A stretch of 64,000 nucleotides of DNA from Hymenobacter jejuensis (GCF_006337165.1 NZ_CP040896.1:682001-746000); one strand, 5' to 3'; shown: positions 34,226 through 44,693, counted from the stretch's first letter. Notes: generated by a model from the letters alone, not told the origin. Numbers and translations are program-made.

Positions 34226-35596
34226 CTAATACTGCTTATCGTCGAAATCGTCAATCAACAGGCCTTTGGTGCGGCTGATGATGTCTTGGAAGAACTTGCC
34301 GGCCCCAGACGTTTTCTTGGGCTGAGCAGGTTGCGCGGGAGCTTGTGGTTGGGGAGCCGGCGTCGGAGTGGCAGCCCGTGGGGCTTCCTGTACCGGGCGG
34401 TAAGCAGGCTGCTCCTCTTCGTACGAACGCGTCACGCGCTCATCGATCGAGCGATAGCCAGCCAGCACGAGGCCGACGGTAGTGGCATACATCGGCGACT
34501 TTACAGCCTCAATTTTGCTCTTGCCTAAGTGCTCGTTGGGGTAACCGATGCGCGTATCCATGCCGGTTACGTACTCGGTGAGCTGCACCAAATTCTGGAG
34601 CTGCGAGCCGCCGCCCGTCAGCACGATGCCGGCAGCCAGTTTATCACCGTGGCCAGTACGCTGAATTTCAGCATACACCAACTCGATGATTTCTTCCATC
34701 CGGGCCTCGATGATGTGCGCCAGGTTTTTGAGCGAAATCTCCTTTGGGGCACGATCACGCAAGCCGGGAATGCTAACGATCTCGTAATCAGATGCTTCCT
34801 CAGCAATCGCTTTTCCGAATTTCACTTTCAGCTGTTCGGCCTGATTTTGCATCACGGCGCAGCCTTGCTTGATGTCGGAAGTGACAATGTTGCCGCCGAA
34901 GGGCAGCACTGCGGCGTGCCGAATGATGCCGTCTTTGAAGATGGCCAAGTCCGTGGTGCCGCCGCCGATGTCGATCAGCGCCACGCCAGCTTCTTTCTCC
35001 TCGTCGGAAAGCACTGACATAGAAGAAGATAACGGCTCCAGAATCAGGTTATCGATTTCCAGACCCGCCTTGGTTACGCACTTATTGATGTTGTTGATGG
35101 CCGTGCTCTGTGCCGTGATGATGTGGAAGTTACCCTCCAGCCGCACGCCCGACATGCCCACCGGATCCATGATATTTTCCTCGTAATCGACCTTGTAGTC
35201 CTGAGGCATTACATGGATGATTTCCGAGCCCGGTGGCGTCACCAAGCGGTACATATCGTTGGTCAGCCGGTTCACGTCGTCAACCGTGATTTCGTTATCG
35301 GCGGAAGCACGCGTGATGCTGCCGTTGTGTTGCAGGCTCTTGATGTGCTGCCCGGCAATGCCGACGTTCACCACGCCGATGTTGATGCCCGACTGCTCCT
35401 CAGCCTGCCGAATGGCGCGTTTGATGGCGTCCACGGTTTTGTCGATGTTCGACACGATGCCCCGCACAACGCCCTCCGACACAGCTTTACCCATGCCGAG
35501 GATTTCAAGTTTGCCAAACTCGTTTTTGCGCCCCACTAGGGCGCAAATTTTGGTGGTGCCGATGTCGAGGCCGACTACAATCTTATCGTTTTGCAT
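34226..35596 (-). CDS. ftsA: Cell division protein FtsA
   Basis: A 456-residue actin-like ATPase that tethers FtsZ to the membrane. VVGLDIGTTKICALVG and LIDIGGGTTDLAIF are the phosphate loops, and IVLTGGGSQL is the adenosine motif. A proline/alanine-rich stretch (TPAPQPQAPAQPAQP) separates the core from a C-terminal FFQDIISRTKGLL segment that looks amphipathic, as expected for membrane targeting. It lies between ftsQ and ftsZ. Confidence 0.96.
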   Translation of the reverse strand: MQNDKIVVGLDIGTTKICALVGRKNEFGKLEILGMGKAVSEGVVRGIVSNIDKTVDAIKRAIRQAEEQSGINIGVVNVGIAGQHIKSLQHNGSITRASADNEITVDDVNRLTNDMYRLVTPPGSEIIHVMPQDYKVDYEENIMDPVGMSGVRLEGNFHIITAQSTAINNINKCVTKAGLEIDNLILEPLSSSMSVLSDEEKEAGVALIDIGGGTTDLAIFKDGIIRHAAVLPFGGNIVTSDIKQGCAVMQNQAEQLKVKFGKAIAEEASDYEIVSIPGLRDRAPKEISLKNLAHIIEARMEEIIELVYAEIQRTGHGDKLAAGIVLTGGGSQLQNLVQLTEYVTGMDTRIGYPNEHLGKSKIEAVKSPMYATTVGLVLAGYRSIDERVTRSYEEEQPAYRPVQEAPRAATPTPAPQPQAPAQPAQPKKTSGAGKFFQDIISRTKGLLIDDFDDKQY

Positions 35597-35683
35597 GGGA
35601 TGGGTACGGGCGAGAGGGTTGCGGTTGGATACGGTGTGATTTTATGTAACTAGCTGACTGATAGCAATATACAATAATTGCCA

Positions 35684-36448
35684 TCATTCGCAGATGATTT
35701 GATCTTTAAACTCGACGTTGACGCGGTGGTACGTGTCCCAGCCTAGAACTGGCGGAATTTGACGGTAAAATACCATCAGTTTCGCAAATTTTTCCGAAAT
35801 ATTCTCAGGAAAACCAAATTCTACCCGCTGATCTCCTACTTGCTGGGTAAAGGAAACCTTGCCATTGGGCCCGATAAACACCTCCGCTACCTGCGCTCGC
35901 CAAAACGGATGCTCGTCGATGTAACGCAGCAGCTTGAGGTATTGCTGGCCTGTAGAATCCTGGAAAAATTGAGATTGCAACGGGGCTCCGCCCTGCCTCG
36001 AAATGGGTACGACGCGCGCCGTAAACAACGGCGACAAAGGCAGCTTCCTACCTTCGGCGTCGAGGTAGCTATCTTGGCGCGTATCGGCGTGTACGAGGCG
36101 GGCAATGGGGCGATTTTGGCGCACATCGGCGTGCAGGTTGCCGGCTAAGTCGCGGTATACCTGTGCCTCGCGCACAAAACTGTGGGCTTTGAGCCGCGCT
36201 TCAAGTGCCTTCAGGTCGAGGTCGTCCGGACGCGCTCCCTCGAGGCGCTGGTTGCCGTTGCGCGTGAGCAAAGCCGTCACTTCCTGTTCGCTGATGAAAT
36301 AGTTGTTGAATTCGTTGCTGATGCTGACAATTACTTGGCCCACAGGGTGGTGGGCCTGCCGTACTCCGGCAAACACAGCCAACCCGGACAGCAGCACGAG
36401 GCATCCGGTAGCGAAAATTAAGTTATTTGCTTTACGCTTCAGCTCCAT
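35684..36448 (-). CDS. ftsQ: Cell division protein FtsQ/DivIB
   Basis: A 254-residue single-pass protein: a short cytoplasmic basic N-terminus (MELKRKANN), one helix (LIFATGCLVLLSGLAVFAG), then a periplasmic POTRA-like and beta domain. It links FtsZ-side components with the FtsL/FtsI group. Sequence conservation in the family is low, and the call rests on topology, size and position between murC and ftsA. Its first 17 bases overlap the 3' end of murC. Confidence 0.85.
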   Translation of the reverse strand: MELKRKANNLIFATGCLVLLSGLAVFAGVRQAHHPVGQVIVSISNEFNNYFISEQEVTALLTRNGNQRLEGARPDDLDLKALEARLKAHSFVREAQVYRDLAGNLHADVRQNRPIARLVHADTRQDSYLDAEGRKLPLSPLFTARVVPISRQGGAPLQSQFFQDSTGQQYLKLLRYIDEHPFWRAQVAEVFIGPNGKVSFTQQVGDQRVEFGFPENISEKFAKLMVFYRQIPPVLGWDTYHRVNVEFKDQIICE

Positions 36449-37856
36449 TCCAGCGAATATTTAAAATATTCTTTAATCGGGGTACCAGTTGATCAATATC
36501 GCCGGCACCAACGGTAGCCAGCACATCAAAATCGGTGTCTGTTTCTGCTGCGGCAACGACTTGGTCTTTCGTCTGCAACGATTTTTTGGGAGCCGTTATT
36601 TGGGACAAAATCAATTCGGAGGTGACGCCCGGAATTGGTAATTCGCGGGCAGGGTAAATGTCGAGCAGCACCACTTCGTCGGCAATGCTCAGGCTCTCGG
36701 AAAAGCCCGGTGCAAAGTCGCGGGTGCGGGTAAACAGGTGAGGTTGAAACACAGCGCGTAACCGCTTGCTCGGATACAATGCCCGTAGAGAACGCAGAAA
36801 TGCCTCGATTTCGCGTGGGTGGTGGGCATAGTCATCAACATATACCTTCTCCTCCCCAGCCGTTACTATGAATTCGAAACGCCGTTTCACGCCTTTGTAA
36901 GCAGCTACGGCAGTTTTGAGAGTATCTGTTTGAACACCTTCGAGTTGCGCTGCAAAGGCGGCCGCCAACATATTTTCGACGTTGTGATAGCCCGGCACGG
37001 CCAGCACCAAACCAGCTACGTTGCCTTGGGGGCTGTGCAGGTCGAAATGAAACTCGTGGCCTCGGGCCGTAATGTTGGGCGCGTTTAAATCGGGGCCTTG
37101 CTCCGGGTTCAGGCCATACCGCACCACACGTACGCCTGCGGGAACGGCGTCGGCCACGCTAGCGTCGGCAGTGTGGTTGATGATAAGGGTGCCTCCGGGC
37201 TTGATCTGGCCCACAAACTGCCGGAAAGACGCTACCAGCGCGTCTTTGTCGCCGTAGATGTCGAGATGGTCGGCGTCGGTGCTGGTTACTATAGCGATAT
37301 CGGGATGAAGCGTCAGAAACGAGCGGTCGTACTCATCGGCTTCTACTACTACCGCAGCTGCGTCTCCGGGTTTGGCCAGCAATAGATTAGAGTTGAGGTT
37401 TACCGCAATGCCGCCCAAGAACGCCGAGCAATTGACGCCCGCGTGGTGCAGCAAATGTGCTACCATGCTGCTGGTAGTAGTTTTGCCATGCGTACCAGCC
37501 ACCGCGATTGTGCGCTGACCTTGCGTAAGCAAGCCCAACACCTGGCTGCGCTTGCGAATGTCATAGCCGCGTTCGCGCAGCCACGCCCACTCCTTATGAT
37601 CCTTCGGAATAGCCGGCGTCAGGATCACTAACGTATCCTTTTGATTATCAATTACTTCCCTAGGGATACTTTCTATTGCATCATCGTAATGCACGGCGAT
37701 GCCTTCCGCCGAAAGGGCTTCGGTCAGGGGTGTTGCGGTTTTGTCGTAACCACTGACGCGGTGCCCATTGGCTTGAAACCAGCGCGCCAGCGCCGACATG
37801 CCAATGCCGCCGATGCCGAGAAAATACACGTTTGGAAAAGCTGCTACGGGGTTCAT
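36432..37856 (-). CDS. murC: UDP-N-acetylmuramate--L-alanine ligase
   Basis: A 474-residue peptidoglycan precursor ligase. FLGIGGIGMSALARW starts the nucleotide-binding domain, VAGTHGKTTTSSMVAHLL is the ATP loop and DDYAHHPREIEA follows in the C-terminal part. Length is normal. It overlaps murG by four bases and ftsQ by 17. The coding sequence contains one exact copy of the intergenic motif TTGATTATCAA (37641-37651), read there as part of EVIDNQKD. Confidence 0.96.
   Translation of the reverse strand: MNPVAAFPNVYFLGIGGIGMSALARWFQANGHRVSGYDKTATPLTEALSAEGIAVHYDDAIESIPREVIDNQKDTLVILTPAIPKDHKEWAWLRERGYDIRKRSQVLGLLTQGQRTIAVAGTHGKTTTSSMVAHLLHHAGVNCSAFLGGIAVNLNSNLLLAKPGDAAAVVVEADEYDRSFLTLHPDIAIVTSTDADHLDIYGDKDALVASFRQFVGQIKPGGTLIINHTADASVADAVPAGVRVVRYGLNPEQGPDLNAPNITARGHEFHFDLHSPQGNVAGLVLAVPGYHNVENMLAAAFAAQLEGVQTDTLKTAVAAYKGVKRRFEFIVTAGEEKVYVDDYAHHPREIEAFLRSLRALYPSKRLRAVFQPHLFTRTRDFAPGFSESLSIADEVVLLDIYPARELPIPGVTSELILSQITAPKKSLQTKDQVVAAAETDTDFDVLATVGAGDIDQLVPRLKNILNIRWNGAEA
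37641..37651. repeat. Dispersed AT-rich motif inside murC
   Basis: TTGATTATCAA followed by TTACTTCC, an exact core and flank but within coding sequence. All other copies listed are intergenic. Confidence 0.5.
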
Positions 37857-38998
37857 CGGCGATCCATAAGGGCTAGAAGTTCATCCACAATGGTCGTCGT
37901 AGCCTCGCCATGAGCGAGTTGGCGCACGTTGGTGCGGAGCTGCTCCTGACGGTTTGAGTCAGCCAGGAGCCGTAGGGCTTCGTCGTAGAGCTTGGCAGGC
38001 GCGTCGGCATCGGAAACCAGCAGCGCGGCATCGCGCTTTACCAATGCCATAGCGTTTTTAGTTTGGTGGTCTTCAGCCACATTGGGCGACGGCACCAGAA
38101 TGCTAGGTTTGCCTGTCAGGCACAGTTCGGAGACGGACAAAGCCCCGGCCCGCGACACCACCACATCAGCAGCGGCATAAGCAAGATCCATGCGCTGCAC
38201 AAATTCTAGGGCCTTGATATTATCCGCTGCGAAAGGAGCTGCTTGCTCTGCCGCTTCGGGATAGTACAATTTACCGGTTTGCCACAACAGCTGAATTCCT
38301 GCCTCGCGTAGACGTGGCAAGGCCGCTGCCGTAGCTTGATTGAGCGTGCGGGCCCCTAAGCTTCCACCGATGACGAGCAACGTCTTTTTTTGTGGCGAGA
38401 GGTCAAAAAATTTCAGAGCTTCCTCGCGGCTGCCGCTGGCAATTTCTGTACGCACAGGGTTGCCTGTAAGCACGAGCTTTTCTTTCGGGAAAAACTTCTC
38501 CATACCTTCGTAGGCCACGCAAATGCGGTCGACGCGGCGGGCGAGGAGCTTGTTAACCAAGCCGGCGTACGAGTTCTGCTCCTGAATGAGCGCAGGAATG
38601 GCGCGCGAAGTAGCGGCCAGCAGCACTGGCGCCGAAGCATAGCCACCTACGCCGACTACAGCATCGGGTTGAAACTGTTCGATCAACTTTCCGGCCTTGC
38701 GGACGCTGCGCAGCACCCGTAGCGGGAACATCAGATTTTGCGGCGTCAGACGGCGCTGCAACCCGCTAATATCCAATCCTACAATTTTGTAGCCCGCCTC
38801 CGGCACCCGCGTCATTTCCATCCGGCCGTTTGCGCCCACAAACAGAATCTCCGCTTCCGGCTGCCGACGACGCAGCTCGTTGGCAATGGCCACCGCCGGA
38901 AATATGTGTCCTCCCGTACCCCCGCCGCTTATGATCACGCGGTAGGGATGCGCCGAGGGCAAGCCCGTGTTATAAAGCTGGGATTCTGGGTGAGGCAC
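37853..38998 (-). CDS. murG: Undecaprenyl-PP-MurNAc-pentapeptide GlcNAc transferase
   Basis: A 381-residue peripheral membrane glycosyltransferase that makes lipid II from lipid I. ISGGGTGGHIFPAVAIANEL is the first glycine loop, ALIQEQNSYAGLVNKLL the acceptor region, and VIGGSLGARTLNQA with SRAGALSVSELCL the donor site. Normal length. It follows ftsW and overlaps murC by four bases. Confidence 0.96.
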   Translation of the reverse strand: MPHPESQLYNTGLPSAHPYRVIISGGGTGGHIFPAVAIANELRRRQPEAEILFVGANGRMEMTRVPEAGYKIVGLDISGLQRRLTPQNLMFPLRVLRSVRKAGKLIEQFQPDAVVGVGGYASAPVLLAATSRAIPALIQEQNSYAGLVNKLLARRVDRICVAYEGMEKFFPKEKLVLTGNPVRTEIASGSREEALKFFDLSPQKKTLLVIGGSLGARTLNQATAAALPRLREAGIQLLWQTGKLYYPEAAEQAAPFAADNIKALEFVQRMDLAYAAADVVVSRAGALSVSELCLTGKPSILVPSPNVAEDHQTKNAMALVKRDAALLVSDADAPAKLYDEALRLLADSNRQEQLRTNVRQLAHGEATTTIVDELLALMDRR

Positions 38999-39060
38999 TT
39001 GGAAAGCGTTGAATGTTAATCTTTTATATAATGCTTTGACTTACAACGAGTTGGCTTTGA

Positions 39061-40254
39061 CTAAGCGTAAGCCGATTTCTTCGGGATGCGCGCGGTATCG
39101 TCAGGCTCACCAGTCATGGGACGGATTTCGTGCTCACCACGGCTCACACTCAAGATGATGCCGATGCTTATTCCAGTGAAAATCAGCGAGGTACCACCCA
39201 TGCTAAGCAGTGGCAATGGCAGACCAGTAATTGGCCCTAAGCCTACCGCTACGCCCATGTTGACCATCGCCTGCAAGACCAAACTAAAACTGACGCCCGC
39301 CGACAACAGCCCCCCGAAGGCCCCGTAGCTGTTCATCACCGTTTTGAGCCCTCGATAGAGAAAGGCGAGGTAGAGGAACAGCACAAACGCACCGCCCGCT
39401 AGGCCATATTCCTCAATAATTACGGCGTAGATAAAGTCGGAATACGGGTGCGGCAGAATGTTGCGCTCGGTGCTTTTGCCGGGGCCTTTGCCCGTAATGC
39501 CGCCCGTGGCAATGGCGATGTAGCTGTGTTCCAACTGAAAAGGAACGGGCTTGCTCTTGTCGGTGAAGCTCTCAATGCGCGACTGCACCGTTTTCCAGCG
39601 CTGGCCGCTGGCTAGGGCCACGCCGCCTACCACTACACCAATCACCACCATCACCAGCATTTGCTTCATCGGTACGCGGCCAATGAACATGAGCAGCAGG
39701 CAGGTCGCAAACAGTAAAGCTGCCGTGGACGCATTGGTAAGCGCGATCAGCCCGCAAATGATCATAATCCAGATCATAACCGGCATGAGCGTGGTTCGGA
39801 AATCATCAACGTTGTTTTGGCGGCGCGAAAGCATGGAGGCCAAGTGCGCGATCAGGGCCAGTTTGGCCAAGTCGGAGGGCTGGAAAGTTTGGTTGATGAC
39901 CGGAATCGTGAGCCAGCGCGACGCATCGTTGAGCGTAGTGCCGCCCACAAAAAACGTAAACAGCAACAGCGGCACCGACAACAGCAGCGCGTACAGCGAG
40001 AGGCGCGAGTAATAGCGGTAGTCGATGCGATGTGCCAGCCACATCAGGGCCAACCCCATGAAAATCAGGCTGGAGTGCTTCAGCAAAATCATTTCGGTAG
40101 TGCCCGAACGGCCGTGCAGCTCATTTTTGTAGCCCAGCGTGCCGGTTGCCGAATACACGACCGCCATGCTGATCATCGAAAACAGGATCACGATGCCCCA
40201 CAGCACCGGATCGCCTTTCAAGTTCTGCCGAAGCCAATTTTTTATCGTTTCCAT
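39061..40254 (-). CDS. ftsW: Lipid II polymerase FtsW (SEDS family)
   Basis: A 397-residue inner-membrane protein with about ten helices. Motifs include ATGGITGKGPGKST and GLPLPLLSMGGTSLI, which mark the SEDS family. It polymerises glycan strands at the septum together with FtsI. Position between murD and murG, rather than near rodA-type genes, favours FtsW. Confidence 0.93.
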   Translation of the reverse strand: METIKNWLRQNLKGDPVLWGIVILFSMISMAVVYSATGTLGYKNELHGRSGTTEMILLKHSSLIFMGLALMWLAHRIDYRYYSRLSLYALLLSVPLLLFTFFVGGTTLNDASRWLTIPVINQTFQPSDLAKLALIAHLASMLSRRQNNVDDFRTTLMPVMIWIMIICGLIALTNASTAALLFATCLLLMFIGRVPMKQMLVMVVIGVVVGGVALASGQRWKTVQSRIESFTDKSKPVPFQLEHSYIAIATGGITGKGPGKSTERNILPHPYSDFIYAVIIEEYGLAGGAFVLFLYLAFLYRGLKTVMNSYGAFGGLLSAGVSFSLVLQAMVNMGVAVGLGPITGLPLPLLSMGGTSLIFTGISIGIILSVSRGEHEIRPMTGEPDDTARIPKKSAYA

Positions 40255-40281
40255 AACTTCTTTTATATCAATTAGTTATGA

Positions 40282-41655
40282 TTAATCGTTTGAGGCTTCG
40301 TCCATAACCTGCTGCACAACAGCCGTAAACTGACGCCCTCGGTCTTCGTAGTTTTTGAATAGGTCGAAGCTGGCGCAGGCTGGTGAAAGCAGCACTACAT
40401 CGCCTTCGGTGGCCATTTCGGCGGCCCGCCGCACAGCGGTTTCCATCGATTGGGTTTCCTCGACGTGCGGCACCACCGCATCGAAGGCCGCGTGCAGCTT
40501 CGTGTTATCAACGCCCAAACAAATCAGGGCTTTGACGCGCTGCTGCGCCAGCGGAATAAGCGATGCATAGTCATTGCCTTTGTCGGTACCGCCCGCAATC
40601 CAGATGATGGGCTGCGGAATTCCGTCGAGAGCGTACCATGCCGCCTCCACGTTGGTGGCTTTGGAATCGTTGATGAAACGCGCCCCGTTTACTTCGCCCA
40701 CGAGTTGCAAGCGGTGATCAGCGTTTTGGAAGGAAGCCAGCGCTCGCTCAATTTTTTCGGGAGTTACGCCAGCGACCCGCGCGGCCAGCACGGCCGCCAG
40801 CATATTTTGGCGGTTGTGCTGCCCAATCAGCGGCGAGCGTTCAACGCTCACCTCTTGGCCAGCATCCGGGAAAGCAGGCTCTAGGTTAGTGCACACGCAA
40901 TCGACAGCCGTATAGTAACCCGCCAGTTGATAGTCTGGCCGGTGGTGCAGGCTGAAGGGCAACAGGTTGGTTTGGCAAAAGGCAGCCGCAAATTCGCGCT
41001 GCGTCACCTCGTCGTCGGCGTTGTAGATAAACCAGCCGGTGCTGTCCATGTTGCGCGTAATGCTCAGCTTGGCTTGAGCGTATTTTTCGAGCGAGTAGTC
41101 GTAGCGGTCTAGGTGGTCGGGCGTGATGTTGAGCAGCACCGCAATCCAGGGCCGAAACTCGCTGGTGTCGTCGAGTTGGAAGCTACTGAGTTCCACCACG
41201 TAGTAATCATTCTGATCTTCAATGACTTGCTCAGCCAGACTAAAGCCTACGTTGCCAGCCAAACCAACGCGCAACCCAGCTTTTTTGAGCAAATGATAAG
41301 TGAGCAGCGTGGTGGTAGTTTTGCCATTGGTGCCCGTGATGCAGATGCATTTGGCGCGTGTGTAACGACCCGCAAACTCGATTTCGGAGATAATCGGAAT
41401 GCTCTTTTCACGCAACGCCTGAATCACGGGCGTTTTTTCCGGAATCCCGGGGCTCTTAATTACCTCATCCGCCGTCAGGATTTCCTCCAGCGTGTGCGCA
41501 TTTTCTTCAAAGCGAATGCCAGCGGTTGTCAGCTTGTCTTTGTAAAGCTTCTGAATCGGGCCGCGGTCGGACACGAACACATTGTGGCCTTTGGCCTGCG
41601 CCAACAGCGCCGCTCCTACTCCACTTTCGGCCGCTCCGAGGATGACGATTTTCAT
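40282..41655 (-). CDS. murD: UDP-N-acetylmuramoylalanine--D-glutamate ligase
   Basis: A 457-residue ligase adding D-glutamate. The N-terminus VILGAAESGVGAALL is the substrate-domain loop, ITGTNGKTTTTLLTYHLL the ATP loop, and NDSKATNVEAAWYAL the conserved third domain signature. Normal length. It lies between mraY and ftsW. Confidence 0.96.
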   Translation of the reverse strand: MKIVILGAAESGVGAALLAQAKGHNVFVSDRGPIQKLYKDKLTTAGIRFEENAHTLEEILTADEVIKSPGIPEKTPVIQALREKSIPIISEIEFAGRYTRAKCICITGTNGKTTTTLLTYHLLKKAGLRVGLAGNVGFSLAEQVIEDQNDYYVVELSSFQLDDTSEFRPWIAVLLNITPDHLDRYDYSLEKYAQAKLSITRNMDSTGWFIYNADDEVTQREFAAAFCQTNLLPFSLHHRPDYQLAGYYTAVDCVCTNLEPAFPDAGQEVSVERSPLIGQHNRQNMLAAVLAARVAGVTPEKIERALASFQNADHRLQLVGEVNGARFINDSKATNVEAAWYALDGIPQPIIWIAGGTDKGNDYASLIPLAQQRVKALICLGVDNTKLHAAFDAVVPHVEETQSMETAVRRAAEMATEGDVVLLSPACASFDLFKNYEDRGRQFTAVVQQVMDEASND

Positions 41656-41687
41656 GGGTTATATCGCACAGACACCTGTAAGGCGTC

Positions 41688-42908
41688 TTACCGCAGTTTT
41701 AAGGTTACTAAAGTCAAGACAGCCAGCATGATGCCCACAATCCAGAACCGCGAAACGATTTTGGATTCGTGGTAGCCTATTTTCTGGTAGTGATGGTGCA
41801 AAGGCGACATGCGCAGCAACCGGCGACCTTCGCCGTATTTGCGCTTGGTGTATTTAAAATAGGCCACCTGCACCATAACCGACAGATTCTCAATCAGAAA
41901 CACACCACACAAGACCGGGATCAGCAACTCTTTGCGCACAATAAGGGCCAGCACCGCGATGATGCCGCCGATGGCCAGCGAACCCGTATCGCCCATAAAT
42001 ACCTGCGCCGGATAACTGTTATACCACAGAAAGCCAACGCAGGCCCCCACGAAGGCTGTACAGAAAATTACTAATTCCCCGGAATTAGGGATGTACATAA
42101 TATCCAGATAATCAGCCAGTATCGAGTTGCCGCTTACGAAGGCAAAAATGGCCAGCGTAATGCCGATGATAGCAGAGGTACCTGCTGCCAAGCCGTCGAG
42201 GCCGTCGGTGATGTTGGCGCCGTTGCTCACGGCCGTGATAATCAGGATGACAATGGGGATGTAAAGAAAGCTGTAGAGGCCATTGAAATACGGCCCGGCG
42301 TAGCTGAACAGGTTGCCGTAGTTGAGCTCATTGTTTTTGGCAAACGGAATGGTCGTGATCATCAGCTTTACATCCTGATACACAGTGCTGGCGTCCACGG
42401 CCGACAGCTGGCCGTCGGGTAGCAGGTACTGGCGCACAGTCACGTCGTTGCTGAAAAACAACACCCAACCTACCGTAATGCCCAATCCAACCTGGCCCAA
42501 CACCTTGAAGCGGCCGGCCAAACCTTCTTTGTCCTTCTTGACTACCTTGATGTAGTCGTCGACAAAACCGATCAAACCAAGCCAAATGGTACTCATAATC
42601 ATGAGCACGATGTAGATGTTATCAAGCTTCGCGAAGAGCAAGACGGGCACCAGAATGGCAAGCAGAATGATAAGCCCGCCCATGGTTGGCGTGCCCTTTT
42701 TTTCCATCTGCCCCTGCAGGCCCAAGTCGCGGATGCTTTCGCCTACTTGCTTGCGTTGCAGAATCCGAATGAGGCTTTTGCCAAAAACCTGCGCGATGAG
42801 CAGCGAAGTAATCACGGCCATGGCCGCTCGAAACGAAATAAACTGGAATACGCCCGCGCCCGGCAGGTGATAGTGTTTGTAGAGATACGTAAAGAGGTAA
42901 TAAAGCAT
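41688..42908 (-). CDS. mraY: Phospho-MurNAc-pentapeptide translocase
   Basis: A 406-residue polytopic membrane enzyme that forms lipid [16 protein letters not shown], the catalytic [20 protein letters not shown] and the histidine motif [15 protein letters not shown] are all present. Length is the larger form usual in Bacteroidota, with an insertion around residues 170-230. It begins 290 bases after murE, a wider gap than elsewhere in the cluster. Confidence 0.97.
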   Translation of the reverse strand: MLYYLFTYLYKHYHLPGAGVFQFISFRAAMAVITSLLIAQVFGKSLIRILQRKQVGESIRDLGLQGQMEKKGTPTMGGLIILLAILVPVLLFAKLDNIYIVLMIMSTIWLGLIGFVDDYIKVVKKDKEGLAGRFKVLGQVGLGITVGWVLFFSNDVTVRQYLLPDGQLSAVDASTVYQDVKLMITTIPFAKNNELNYGNLFSYAGPYFNGLYSFLYIPIVILIITAVSNGANITDGLDGLAAGTSAIIGITLAIFAFVSGNSILADYLDIMYIPNSGELVIFCTAFVGACVGFLWYNSYPAQVFMGDTGSLAIGGIIAVLALIVRKELLIPVLCGVFLIENLSVMVQVAYFKYTKRKYGEGRRLLRMSPLHHHYQKIGYHESKIVSRFWIVGIMLAVLTLVTLKLR

Positions 42909-42978
42909 GGGCGCAAGGTTCAGCGAGTGGCAGTTAGGATATTCCCAAACTGCAAAGGTTCAGCTTTTCTGATTTGGG

Positions 42979-43194
42979 TCAAACGTTGTGATTGTGCAGA
43001 TTTTGGCTACTGCTGTCGTGTCGCATTAGGTAGCGCAATCCTTCGCGGTAGGTAGTATGCCCCCATACAAGGCGCCCAGCCCACTTGTCGGACTTGTCGA
43101 GCGTTGACGACGGCCGAGATTGCTCGGTCGATTGGTGCACAGGGGCGGTCCAGGAAGGCAGGGTGCGCGAAACGCGCCACGACAGGTATTGCAT
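42979..43194 (-). CDS. Possible small protein between murE and mraY
   Basis: A 71-codon frame starting six bases after the murE stop codon and ending 70 bases before mraY. The peptide (MQYLSWRVSRTLPSW, later YREGLRYLMRHD) is basic, has no membrane segment and no family I know. Position in a same-strand cluster, in a gap that otherwise holds nothing, is the only support. It may also be non-coding spacer. Confidence 0.35.
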   Translation of the reverse strand: MQYLSWRVSRTLPSWTAPVHQSTEQSRPSSTLDKSDKWAGRLVWGHTTYREGLRYLMRHDSSSQNLHNHNV

Positions 43195-43199
43195 GATGA

Positions 43200-44687
43200 T
43201 TATTTTCCTAGCAGCTCAAACATTTCCTCCAGCACTTTTTTGTCGTCAAAGGCCGAGCGCACACCCCGAATCTCCTGGTAAGATTCGTGGCCTTTGCCGG
43301 CTACCAGCACGATATCACCCGGCTGGGCCAGCGCACAAGCCATCTTGATGGCCTCACGCCGGTCGGGAACGGTAAATACTTTGCCCAAATCCTGGGGCTT
43401 CACTCCTGCCTGCATTTGGGCAAGAATATCATTGGGATCTTCAAATCTTGGGTTATCCGAGGTAAGCACCACTCGATCAGAGCCTTGTGCCGCCAGATTG
43501 GCCATTATCGGACGCTTGGCCGCGTCGCGGTTGCCGCCGCAGCCCACTACCGTAATTACTTGCTGCGTGGGCTGGCGAATTTGAGCGATGGTCGAAAGGA
43601 CGTTTTCGAGCGCGTCGGGCGTGTGGGCGTAGTCCACAATGCCGGTGATGCGCGTTTTTTCGGCCACAATGGGTTCAAAACGGCCGGGCGCCGAAGTCAA
43701 GCCGGAAAGTACGGTAAGCACCTCCGTGGCATCTTCGCCCAGCAACACGGCCGCACCATACACGGCCAGGATATTATACGCATTAAACACCCCAATCAGC
43801 CGGAATTGCACGTCGCGGCCGTCTACTTCCAGATGCAGGCCGTGCACTGCGTTCTCGATCAGCCGGGCCCGAAATGTCGCCAGGCTGCGCAAAGAATAAG
43901 TTTCGCGGCGGGCGGCGGTATTTTGCAGCATCACCATGCCGCGCTTGTCGTCGGCGTTGGTTAAGGCAAATGCCTGTTTATCAAGCTTATCGAAAAAGCC
44001 TTTTTTAGCCTTCAGGTACTCGTCGAAGGTGCCGTGGTAGTCGAGGTGATCGTGGGTGAGGTTGGTAAAAATACCGCCTGCAAAGTGCAAGCCCGTTATG
44101 CGATGCTGCACGACAGCGTGCGAGCTTACCTCCATAAACGTGTGCGTGCAGCCGGCTTTTACCATTTGGGCCAGCAGCGCATTCAAATTGATGGCATCGG
44201 GCGTGGTGTGCGTAGCCGGAATCACCTGCTCGTCGATCTGGTTTTGCACGGTCGAAAGCAAGCCAACGTGGTAGCCTAACTCGCGAAACAGCTTGTGCAG
44301 CACGGTGGCGCAGGTGGTTTTGCCGTTGGTACCCGTCACGCCCACCAGTTTGAGCTGTCGCGAAGGATGGCCGTAAAACTCGGCTGCCATCAGCGCCATG
44401 GCTTCAGCACTGCTGGGCACCTGCACGTAGGTGGTTTCGGCGCTCAGGTCAGCGGGCAGATCTTCGCACACCACTACGGATGCGCCTTGCTCTACTGCTT
44501 TTGCAATGAATTGATGACCATCATGTTGCGCACCACGCAAGGCAAAAAACGCCAAACCCGGTCCGGCCTGCCGCGAATCCAGGGTCAGACCTTGCACGGC
44601 AACGTCGGCGGGCCCGCGTTGCGTGCGTACGGTCACGCCAGACAGCAGCGTGGAAAGAGAATGCTTAATGGAATTATCTTCGTTCAA
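43200..44687 (-). CDS. murE: UDP-MurNAc-tripeptide synthetase (diamino acid adding)
   Basis: A 495-residue ligase adding the third residue of the stem peptide. LVGVTGTNGKTTCATVLHKL is the ATP loop, YHGTFDEYLKAKKGFFDKL the middle signature, and the later TSDNPRFEDPNDIL matches the DNPR motif that selects meso-diaminopimelate. So the wall is probably of the usual diaminopimelate type. It lies between ftsI and mraY. Confidence 0.96.
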   Translation of the reverse strand: MNEDNSIKHSLSTLLSGVTVRTQRGPADVAVQGLTLDSRQAGPGLAFFALRGAQHDGHQFIAKAVEQGASVVVCEDLPADLSAETTYVQVPSSAEAMALMAAEFYGHPSRQLKLVGVTGTNGKTTCATVLHKLFRELGYHVGLLSTVQNQIDEQVIPATHTTPDAINLNALLAQMVKAGCTHTFMEVSSHAVVQHRITGLHFAGGIFTNLTHDHLDYHGTFDEYLKAKKGFFDKLDKQAFALTNADDKRGMVMLQNTAARRETYSLRSLATFRARLIENAVHGLHLEVDGRDVQFRLIGVFNAYNILAVYGAAVLLGEDATEVLTVLSGLTSAPGRFEPIVAEKTRITGIVDYAHTPDALENVLSTIAQIRQPTQQVITVVGCGGNRDAAKRPIMANLAAQGSDRVVLTSDNPRFEDPNDILAQMQAGVKPQDLGKVFTVPDRREAIKMACALAQPGDIVLVAGKGHESYQEIRGVRSAFDDKKVLEEMFELLGK

Positions 44688-44693
44688 AACTAT

